This document shows, in pieces, positions 9,101 to 15,666 of a DNA stretch of 64,000 nucleotides (position 1 is the stretch's first letter; every line of letters starts with the position of its first letter). A program made the translations under genes and the position numbers. Under the pieces are notes generated by a model. The model had not been told where the DNA came from, did no database searches, and worked only from the letters and a program-made list of their open reading frames with translations. Source of the DNA: an endosymbiont of Lamellibrachia barhami (lineage in GTDB: Bacteria; Pseudomonadota; Gammaproteobacteria; Chromatiales; Chromatiaceae); NCBI RefSeq assembly GCF_011947365.2, contig NZ_JAAVSH020000001.1, positions 121,917 through 185,916 on the forward strand, in the 5' to 3' direction.

Positions 9101-10717
9101 GGTCAGCCACTCACCCCAGGCGTTCCAGCTTTCGCCGCAGCGGATACGCGCCTCACCTTCCACGAGCTGGTAGATAAAGGTTGCGGTTTCGGCTGCAAGT
9201 CCCTGATCCCCCTCGCTGCTGAGACGCTGCACTGCGAAACTCAGGGATGCGTCGGGACGCAGGTCCCGAGCGGGGGTTTTGGCGCAGATGCCGAGATCGT
9301 TGATCTCCGGGTAGTCGCGGCGCAGCGCATCGAGCAGTACCTGACGTTTGGGATGTTTATCGTTGGCACGGGTGAAGTCGATGCCCAGATAGCGCCCCTT
9401 TGGCTCTGCCTGGCTGATGAGGGTGACGAGGTCGGCGCTGTTCAGCGCCAGTCCGCCCAGGCCGTAGATGACCGGGCGAAGGCGTGGCAGGTCACTTTCG
9501 CGCAGTGCCGGCAGACCGGGATGTGTCTCTTCCCCGAAGCGACCGTTTTCCAGTGCCTGGCCCAGCGCCATGCGCAGTTCCCGCAGCAGGGGTGGGTCTC
9601 CCGCCAACGGCGTTTCGGTACGCTCAAGAACGGTGACGGTGGCTTTGCCCTGCAACAGATTCAGCAGTTCCGCAGAGGGGAAGGGGCGCAAGGCGTGGAT
9701 ACCGACGATGCCAATCCGTTGTTTGTCGTGCTTCTTCAGGTGGGCGGAGAGTGCAAGCAGTGTCTCTGTGGCCGCGCCCTGAACAAGAATCAGCTGTTTG
9801 GCTTTTTCCGTGTTCAGTGTGGTGATGAGCGGCTGGCTGCGACCGGTCTGCTCTGCAAAGGTATCGCAGGCGTCCTGCAGGGTCGTACTGATGTGGCCGT
9901 CGAAGAACAGCGTGTGGGCGGCACGGCCCAGACCGTGGCTGCGCCGGTCCATCAGGGGTTCCTGCAGTACCGGCCGATCGAGATTGTGCCGCCGTGGCAG
10001 ACGGCGCCGGGTCTCGCCATGCAGTAGTTTCTCAGCGGCGCTGGCGCATTCAACCTGTTCATCGGCCCTGCCCAGGTAGCGCTGGATCAAGCCAGGTGAA
10101 AGCAGATGGACGTTTTGTATTGCAGCGGCGGTTTCGTCCTGATCGATAACCACCAGTCCGGGGGTCAGGGTCTCTTCAGCGACGCGCCGGGCAATCAGGG
10201 TGAAGTCGACCGCTTGCTGGACGTTACTGGCGAACAGGACAAAAAAACCGGCATCGCAGATCTGGTGCAGGGCTTGGTGACAGGTGCCGGCACTGCCCCC
10301 CAGTGCCCGGTTGTTGGCATGCAGCACCAGTGGCAGTTGCCTGGCAGCGGCGCTGTTGAGCAGGTCCAGTGCGGCGGTCAGATCCGGTGTGAAGAGGAAT
10401 GCGGTGGCGCGTCGTCCGGCCATTGCGAGGCCGCTGGCGGCAGCGATGGCGCCTCGGGGACTCTCCACCGGATGAGTGCCAAGCAGTTCGCCGAAGACGT
10501 TGTGCTGTTGACGGGTCTGTTCAGACTGCCACGCAAGGTCTGCACCACTGGCCGGAAATGCGCTGGCGAGTGCCGCGTTCTCGGCGATACAGGCCTCGGT
10601 TACAGCGACGGCGCTGTTGCCGTCAAGCAGGGTATGGATTCCCGTGTCCTTTGGTCCAAGTCCAGCCGGTGTGCCGAAGAGTCGGCGATAGAGGCGGATT
10701 GCGATATTAGCGGACAT
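6200..10717 (-). CDS. giant PFOR/NifJ-like protein lacking the TPP motif
   Basis: The 1505 aa resemble a one-chain pyruvate:ferredoxin oxidoreductase. The order is a pyrimidine-binding-like N-terminus (GPKDTG to about 240), domain II (ALRPFPS, VLERTETP), a gamma-like domain (VIYGLGG, about 420-640), two [4Fe-4S] motifs (CTACGDCWSACP about 770, CKACGLCIAACQ about 905) and a C-terminal TPP-domain remnant. In the remnant GDG reads GNE, the Asn-containing loop is lost, and the CxxC of the proximal cluster is gone. It therefore probably does not bind TPP and may carry electrons or scaffold KorAB. ATG 10717 follows GAGG and lies 8 nt after rnfB. Confidence 0.75.
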   Translation of the reverse strand: MSANIAIRLYRRLFGTPAGLGPKDTGIHTLLDGNSAVAVTEACIAENAALASAFPASGADLAWQSEQTRQQHNVFGELLGTHPVESPRGAIAAASGLAMAGRRATAFLFTPDLTAALDLLNSAAARQLPLVLHANNRALGGSAGTCHQALHQICDAGFFVLFASNVQQAVDFTLIARRVAEETLTPGLVVIDQDETAAAIQNVHLLSPGLIQRYLGRADEQVECASAAEKLLHGETRRRLPRRHNLDRPVLQEPLMDRRSHGLGRAAHTLFFDGHISTTLQDACDTFAEQTGRSQPLITTLNTEKAKQLILVQGAATETLLALSAHLKKHDKQRIGIVGIHALRPFPSAELLNLLQGKATVTVLERTETPLAGDPPLLRELRMALGQALENGRFGEETHPGLPALRESDLPRLRPVIYGLGGLALNSADLVTLISQAEPKGRYLGIDFTRANDKHPKRQVLLDALRRDYPEINDLGICAKTPARDLRPDASLSFAVQRLSSEGDQGLAAETATFIYQLVEGEARIRCGESWNAWGEWLTDRVVMAPEGLRDCGSEMPLDLVLLDGPLNHPQLIPARQLPRGGCLLMAADEEGAESPLSPVLRQAIQSRGLKCYRMPSTSGMDETTRRETCLGAICSVLIAEEKLPLQPRKLITTREQHLQQGILTEAFRTGLEQTSATDLSAETGTQDEAAAPRPTPMAVRHLAGNNDSYDSLPRFWDQTGILYRDGDLDSLTPDPYLASGLVPPLSATFSDHSGSRSLLPVFDPLTCTACGDCWSACPDGAIGVTALSPTTLINVGIGLAGASALRPLAAKLGGRISARGRQNAIQGGSAADLIREAFDWLQEKAPLAKDRRSAAESGIKDLEKLYGALPLAVTEPLFQAGEQAKKDGGELLALGINPDACKACGLCIAACQPQSLSIAPQTPELLQQSHQIWAAWEVTPDTASETIERVAAHPDLTTMAAQLLSRYSLLSLASGDSAESGSGEKIAVRLTLATIEYRQQPLLHRFAGEVGQLKQRLNDAIKETLVDALPTEDLERLAGRLAELDDGQIDINELTRQPEGSLENSGVDADHLRRLTTLAQQLTEQHWRLTEGQQGLGRARYGLALAPGIMATWAASFPHNPFQVPVALDSSGETAQLAAGLLEGQIGEALTSIRLVRKAKIELGEGGRNASDPDLLSWQDLTDEEKALCPPLLLVGNEETLGGRNFSQVAWLLNSGLPIKILTLTELDFGLDSRGLEDAPLQRLSDPKGNLGLLALSQRNAYVAQTSIADPAHLRESVSAALAFQGPALLRIHTPSPARHGFATDRTLDQARLAVHSRAFPLFQYDPRGEGVFGSRLNLAGNPARGTLLHNSSDQQVITLAHWALTEDRFASRFRPLADDDSAPTALEDWLALDAASRAKKTPIISVPRNEESAEVYRVDPQLGQVVVEQLDAWRTLQELAGIVTPFTARVEQAAEVRVAAEHETEINALRAEFETQLNASRKGAEEEIAGHIRERLMVLAGYR

Positions 10718-10725
10718 AGGAAACC

Positions 10726-11601
10726 TCAATGGAGCTGGGCATAGCGTTTTTCACTCTCAGCTTGCTCAGACGGCTGGCGGGTAAACTGTCCCTCCTCCAG
10801 CCATTGGATAGCGTTGGTGGGGCAGCGTTTGATGGCGATCTTGGTCATGGGGGCGCCGGAGTCGAGATCGATGGCCGGCAGGTTGTTTCGCATATCGATC
10901 AGGCCTGGGGATGCATCAGCCGCACATTTACCGCAGGCATCACAGCCCACGGAGCAGAGCACGGTTACCGCCTCGCCCTCCAACGGGTTATTGCACTGGA
11001 CGTAAAGTTTCTGGTTCAAAGGCAGGATCTCGAAGAGGTCCTTGGGGCAGGCCTCGACGCAATCTTCGCAGGCGGTGCACTTATCGACATCGACGGTGGG
11101 CAGGCCGTTGGCGTTCATGTGGATGGCATCGAAATCGCAGGAGACCTCGCAGTCAGCCAATCCCAGGCAGCCCCAGGAGCAGCCTTTACCGCCTCCAGAG
11201 ACTGTGGCGGCGGCGCGGCAGCTTTCGAAGCCGTCATATTCGGCGATTTGAAAGGCCTGTGATTTACCGCCGGCACATCTCAGCCGGGCGACCTGCTTGT
11301 CGGCCTGACCGGCATCGACCCCAAGAAAATCGGCAATGGCATCGATGGTGTTCTCATCGGCCACGGTGCAGCCGCTCGGCTGCACACTGCCATCCACCAG
11401 GGCTTCAGCAAAGGGCAGGCAGCCTGGTTCGCCGCAGGCACCGCAGTTGGTGCCGGGCAGCAGATCTTCTGTGGTGGCGATGCGGGGATCCTCCTCCACC
11501 TTGAGGAACTTGTAGGCGACCGCCAGCACCACGCCGAAAAACAGAGCGATGCCTGTCATGATGGCTGGGGCGAGGACAAAATTGGATAGAGTGTCAGGCA
11601 C
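10726..11601 (-). CDS. rnfB: RnfB-like membrane-anchored Fe-S protein
   Basis: 291 aa with an N-terminal membrane helix (IMTGIALFFGVVLAVAY), then the RnfB-type four-Cys domain (GTNCGACGEPGC). Dicluster ferredoxin motifs follow (CTACEDCVEACP and the split CSVGCDACGKC). In Rnf complexes this subunit takes electrons from ferredoxin to the membrane. No rnfA, C, D, G or E is nearby, so it is an orphan placed between two PFOR-like genes. The start is GTG without a clear ribosome site, so the true start may be internal (Met15). It is probably the membrane electron link of the KorAB system (inference). Confidence 0.8.
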   Translation of the reverse strand: MPDTLSNFVLAPAIMTGIALFFGVVLAVAYKFLKVEEDPRIATTEDLLPGTNCGACGEPGCLPFAEALVDGSVQPSGCTVADENTIDAIADFLGVDAGQADKQVARLRCAGGKSQAFQIAEYDGFESCRAAATVSGGGKGCSWGCLGLADCEVSCDFDAIHMNANGLPTVDVDKCTACEDCVEACPKDLFEILPLNQKLYVQCNNPLEGEAVTVLCSVGCDACGKCAADASPGLIDMRNNLPAIDLDSGAPMTKIAIKRCPTNAIQWLEEGQFTRQPSEQAESEKRYAQLH

Positions 11602-11628
11602 GGAGGGATTCTCGTACTCGGGGAAACA

Positions 11629-12200
11629 GGAAAAAGGATAAAGGATAAAGGATCATGTGGGGGCTGTACGTGACTGTTGGCGCACAAAGTTGCGCCTTGT
11701 CCGAATCAATCCGGCAAGCATGACGGAAATCTGTTTTGATTCTGTAATCCATCTTTTTCCAGTCACTGTATCGATATAGCCGATTTTGATGCCAATGTAG
11801 GTCTGTGTGCGCAGTTCGCCGCATGAGCCTTTAGCATATGAGAGGAAGTTCAAACTCTCTTTGAGCGATTCTCTCTCAAAGCCTTCTGCAATATTGCTCG
11901 GAACGGAAAGCCCGCTCCTGCTCAGCTGATCTTTGAAGCTGTAATCCCGGCAATCACGCAGTACTTTGTAAATCTCCACACTCAGACGGGCAGAGCGTTT
12001 CCAAACTTCAAGTTCTTCAAACTGTGTAGTCATCCATGACTCCGAGTTTTAAGTAAGAGACTTAAGGAGCCTCTAAACGAAGTCTGAATCCCAATCTGTT
12101 TCGCCCAGATTTATTCAGAGGCTCCTAACCTTGGGCCAAGGTACCATTCTGGCGTGACCCGCCAATCCCAATTCTTATCCTTTAACCTTTTTCCTTTCGC
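11629..12200. mobile_element. heptamer-array element C carrying a four-helix-bundle gene
   Basis: The left array GG AAAAAGG ATAAAGG ATAAAGG AT covers 11629-11652. The right array, ATCC TTTAACC TTTTTCC TTTCGCC, covers 12177-12200. Both have 7-bp period and inverse-complement character, as in elements A and B. Inside is one gene, whose stop touches the left array. The right array directly abuts the stop codon of the 823-aa gene at 12201. An additional 10-bp perfect inverted repeat (AGGAGCCTCT) lies at 12065-12074 and 12117-12126. Confidence 0.6.
11653..12033 (-). CDS. four-helix-bundle protein (23S rRNA IVS-type)
   Basis: The 126 aa match the family of proteins encoded in 23S rRNA intervening sequences and related loci (TIGR02436). 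They share the typical N-terminal EELEVWKRS, the core SVPSNIAEGFER and the block AKGSCGELRTQ. Family members are small, basic, pentameric helical bundles thought to bind nucleic acid, and they resemble the Avd accessory protein of diversity-generating retroelements. Here the gene is not in rRNA but inside a kor-operon spacer, flanked by heptamer arrays, with the same orientation as the operon. Its stop codon runs straight into the left array. Confidence 0.85.
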   Translation of the reverse strand: MTTQFEELEVWKRSARLSVEIYKVLRDCRDYSFKDQLSRSGLSVPSNIAEGFERESLKESLNFLSYAKGSCGELRTQTYIGIKIGYIDTVTGKRWITESKQISVMLAGLIRTRRNFVRQQSRTAPT

Positions 12201-14672
12201 CTAGTTATATTTCGCCGCCCTTTCAATCAACTCATCCAGCCCTGCTTCGGAGTCGCTGAGGGGTTTCCCCGGATGGATGCAGTCGGAGGGGCAGATCTCC
12301 GCCGCTTCCACCATTTGGGCATAGGTGCCGGCGCTGGCGTCAGCGATGTAGGCCTGGTTCTCGTCGTTGTAGACAAATACCTGGGGATTGATCGCCAGAC
12401 AGTCGTTGCAGGTGGTGCAGAGAACACTGTCGATCCAGGGCTCTTCGCTGCCGAGATCTTCCTCTTCTTCGACAGGCGCCGCAGACGCTTCCGCTGTGGG
12501 TTCTGCCGTGGTTTCCGCAGCTGTTGTGGTTGCATCAGCCGTTGGTGCGGCTGGCATTCGTGGTGCGCCACTGGTGAAGTCCATGCCCAACAGCACTTCG
12601 GTGAGGCGGGACATGACCTCACCGGCAGCTTCGTTGCGTGCCTCGACCAGTTTTTGGTCCTGTTCAGCTGTCAGCGCCTCAATCTTTGCCTCGGCTGCGC
12701 TGTTGATCTCTGCGCGGGCCTCGGCAATGCCTATCTCAAGATAACGGCTGCGAACACCCGCCATCTCCTGCAGGGCGTGCCAGAAATTGAGACGGTCACG
12801 GCAGGCATGGATCAGGGTGCGGCTCACTGCCAATTGGCGCAGCTCGCCCTTGCCGTTGAGGGCAAGGATGTAGGGGATGTGCTGGGCCGACTCTTCTTCC
12901 GGCATGGCCAGATAGTCGGCGATGGGCAGCAGAGAGTCGGTCTCACAGATCAGGGGGACTGGGGTGAAGTGCCCGTGCAGGCGAGGGATCAGTAGTGCAT
13001 AGTCGGCAAAGGTGAAGGCCAGTTCGATAGTCATGGCCTCGCCGTTCTCATCCCGGTAGCTGAATTCGTGAACCGCCCAATCCCTCTCTGGTTGCGGGTT
13101 GCCGCTGAAGTCGACCCGGTCCGCAAAGCTGTCGCCGACGGAGGGATTGATCTGGAAGAAGGGATGAACCCGCCCTTCGAGTGCGGCACCGGCCACCAGC
13201 CAGCCATTGAGTCCCACGTCCTGTCCAGTGGGGCGAAGCCCGACGTTGATGACATGCAGCCCGGTGCGGGTCGCGTCGAGTGCGGTGGAGAATTGATCCA
13301 GGAGGTGCTCGTGCCTTGCCGCCGAGGTCTGGGAGACGAAAGCCTGGCGGTGACTGATGCCGAGGTAACCCAGTTCGGTGCGGAAGTGGGCAAAGGGGTC
13401 TTTGTCGGAGTCCCGGCCGGGATTGGCGTGTCCCAGAACCCGCACCAGGATCTGCACGGGACGACCGGAATTGAGCAGACGGGAGAAGTCGGGCATCGCT
13501 TCACCGGCTACGCGCAGGGCGGTCTCCAGGGCAATGACCGCCGGTACCAGTAGCAGTTCATCGTGGGAGAATGCCTCCCAGTTGAAGGTCTCAAACCAGG
13601 GGTCATGGATGGATTCGTCGTAGAGATCGTCGATCTCCAGTTTGGCAATACGCGCGGCGGCAAAGACTTTGGCAAGGCGCGCCGCCTGTTCGTCGAAGAT
13701 CTCCTTGGCGCGAATACAGGGATTGTCGGAGACGACGCTCTCGAAGCCGGGGATGTCGCCCAGCAGTGTCTCGTCCAGGCCTTCGGTGTGAACAAAGCGT
13801 ACCAGGACCGACTCCCGACCGTAGGATTCCAGCGTCTTCAGCGCCCCTTCCACCCGCTCACGGCGAACTGTTGTCATGCCGATGGAGCCGTGGGAGTGGT
13901 CCATCACATCTGCGAGTGCGTTGGCGTCGAACATGTGGGATGAGTGGCCCACGGCCTCTTCCAGTGCGGCCGGCGCTTTGGCTTCGTCTGATTTTTCCTT
14001 TTCAACCGCCAGCAACAGCTTGAGTCCGCGGATATACTTCTCGATCTCCCGCTGGAAATGTGCATGACGGGGGATCACCTGGCTGCGGATGACGTGGATC
14101 ATCAGATGCAGCGCCGGGTGTTGTCCGTAGGCCAGGAACTGGCCACTCTCGGGGATCGAATCCAGCAGGTCGTGCAGATCACTCTGCAGTTTTTCTGTAC
14201 TGCCGCTGTCGAGCCCCAACTGTTTCACCATCCAGCTGGAGAGCTCGCTGAGCAGGGGTTTTGCGGGTACGGGGGTCTGGCTCTCCTGCAGGGCGAGGCG
14301 CAGAGCCTGCTCGAGACGTGGCAGGTTGTCTTTCAGGATGCGGGCGCTGCCCTCCCCCGGTGCAACAGCCTCGGTGGCTTCAGCCAGAAAGGCTCCCAGA
14401 GGCTTGGCCAGTTCGGCGCCCCGGCGCTCTTCGTCGCCGCCCTCGGCGGGATAGAGAAACAGCGGGTAGTCATAGCGCAGCCGGGAGGCGTCCCGATAGG
14501 GGGCCATCAGTGCGGGCAGAAAGTCGTCACCAAGCGGCTCCAGTTGACCCCTGACGCTGGGATTTCCAAGGTGGAAATGGCGCAGGGTGTGCAAAATCGT
14601 CTTGGTGGCCTCCGCATCCTTGATGGCGGAGGGCATGGCCGGCGTGGATTCGCCTGTCTGTACTGCTGTCAT
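12201..14672 (-). CDS. PFOR-domain-like protein with C-terminal ferredoxin
   Basis: 823 aa. The middle and C-terminal parts (AFVSQTSAARHEHL, HPFFQINPSVG, DRVDFSGNP) align by eye with the end of the 1505-aa protein (AYVAQTS, FPLFQYDP, SRLNLAGNP), so the two are paralogues. A charged coiled-coil region (about 640-700) and an Ala/Thr/Glu linker lead to a C-terminal single [4Fe-4S] domain (CTTCNDC about 755, CPSDC about 795). No TPP motif was found. It follows korB by 27 nt. The likely role is an electron-carrying or regulatory partner of KorAB. I do not know a named family. Confidence 0.65.
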   Translation of the reverse strand: MTAVQTGESTPAMPSAIKDAEATKTILHTLRHFHLGNPSVRGQLEPLGDDFLPALMAPYRDASRLRYDYPLFLYPAEGGDEERRGAELAKPLGAFLAEATEAVAPGEGSARILKDNLPRLEQALRLALQESQTPVPAKPLLSELSSWMVKQLGLDSGSTEKLQSDLHDLLDSIPESGQFLAYGQHPALHLMIHVIRSQVIPRHAHFQREIEKYIRGLKLLLAVEKEKSDEAKAPAALEEAVGHSSHMFDANALADVMDHSHGSIGMTTVRRERVEGALKTLESYGRESVLVRFVHTEGLDETLLGDIPGFESVVSDNPCIRAKEIFDEQAARLAKVFAAARIAKLEIDDLYDESIHDPWFETFNWEAFSHDELLLVPAVIALETALRVAGEAMPDFSRLLNSGRPVQILVRVLGHANPGRDSDKDPFAHFRTELGYLGISHRQAFVSQTSAARHEHLLDQFSTALDATRTGLHVINVGLRPTGQDVGLNGWLVAGAALEGRVHPFFQINPSVGDSFADRVDFSGNPQPERDWAVHEFSYRDENGEAMTIELAFTFADYALLIPRLHGHFTPVPLICETDSLLPIADYLAMPEEESAQHIPYILALNGKGELRQLAVSRTLIHACRDRLNFWHALQEMAGVRSRYLEIGIAEARAEINSAAEAKIEALTAEQDQKLVEARNEAAGEVMSRLTEVLLGMDFTSGAPRMPAAPTADATTTAAETTAEPTAEASAAPVEEEEDLGSEEPWIDSVLCTTCNDCLAINPQVFVYNDENQAYIADASAGTYAQMVEAAEICPSDCIHPGKPLSDSEAGLDELIERAAKYN

Positions 14673-14699
14673 CGTAGGATTTTCCCGGCTTTGTCTGAC

Positions 14700-15653
14700 T
14701 TAGATCGCGAAGGCGTCGAGAGCGGTGTTGATTGCAGCCAGCTTCTCTTCGTTGGTTTTGTTGAGGCCTTTCGCGGAGAAATCCTCATACACCACGGCGT
14801 CTGGATCATGATAGAGCAGACCCACCGGCAGTTTCGACTCGTCACGGGCGACCTTCATCGCCTCCAACCAGTCTGCAGGATCGTGTTCAATCTGCTCCTG
14901 GAACAGCCGTTTCACATTGTCTTCGGTCGGGATGCCGTTTTCGTGGGTCAGCAGCAGCATATTCTCAGGGTGGTCCTGATAAGGCTTGCAGAAGCTGTCC
15001 GAGAAGACGGGGCAGCGCTGTATGATGCGCACGAAGCTGGTGCCCCGGTGTTTATGGGCGGCCTTGATCGTTTCGTAGAGCAGCGGAGGATTCCAGTCCG
15101 GCACCTGTGCTACGAAGGATACGTTGGTGATGCCCAGAGTTACCGTGAGCGGGTTCATTGCAGGCAGCAGCGAACCTTCTGGATGAGTATTGGTACGTTC
15201 GCCAGTGGGGGTGGTGGGCGAGGTCTGCTTTTTGGTCAGGCCGTAGATGCCGTTATCGAAGATCAATATGACCATATCCATGTTGTAACGCATGGCGTGG
15301 AGCCAGTGACCTCCGCCGATGGAGAAGCAGTCGCCGTCGCCGGTGCCGACCCAGACGTCAAGGTCGGGACGGCGCGCCTTGACACCGTTGGCAAGCGGCA
15401 GGGCGCGGCCGTGCAGACCGTGCAGGCCGTAGGTGCCGACATAGTGGGGCAGGCGGCTGGAGCAGCCGATACCAGAGACGACGACACTCTTCTCCGGTGG
15501 CATCTGGGCATCGCGCAGCACGCGGTGAACGGTGTTGAGTACGGCAAAGTCGCCGCAACCGGGGCACCAGCGGGCTTCACCGCCGGCGTAGTTACCGAGG
15601 GTGAAGTAGCGTTCAAAAACATCGACGGACCAGTCAGCTTTCAATCCAAACAT
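14700..15653 (-). CDS. korB: 2-oxoglutarate:ferredoxin oxidoreductase beta subunit
   Basis: The 317-aa TPP subunit. Cluster-ligand Cys are at 30 and 33 (CPGC), 64 (GIGC) and about 214 (QRCP). The Mg-TPP motif starts at GDGD (105-108) and ends with N134 in FDNGIYGLT. A strong GAGGAG site precedes the ATG, 13 nt after korA. With KorA it would decarboxylate 2-oxoglutarate or fix CO2 onto succinyl-CoA, using ferredoxin. This is a key reductive TCA step. Substrate choice (2-oxoglutarate over pyruvate) is inferred from the SucCD context and KorAB-like architecture. Confidence 0.88.
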   Translation of the reverse strand: MFGLKADWSVDVFERYFTLGNYAGGEARWCPGCGDFAVLNTVHRVLRDAQMPPEKSVVVSGIGCSSRLPHYVGTYGLHGLHGRALPLANGVKARRPDLDVWVGTGDGDCFSIGGGHWLHAMRYNMDMVILIFDNGIYGLTKKQTSPTTPTGERTNTHPEGSLLPAMNPLTVTLGITNVSFVAQVPDWNPPLLYETIKAAHKHRGTSFVRIIQRCPVFSDSFCKPYQDHPENMLLLTHENGIPTEDNVKRLFQEQIEHDPADWLEAMKVARDESKLPVGLLYHDPDAVVYEDFSAKGLNKTNEEKLAAINTALDAFAI

Positions 15654-15666
15654 TTGGCTAATCTCC

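Noticed and set aside
8987-10027. Plus-strand open frame of about 346 codons
   Set aside because: Antisense to the 1505-aa NifJ-like gene; no motifs.
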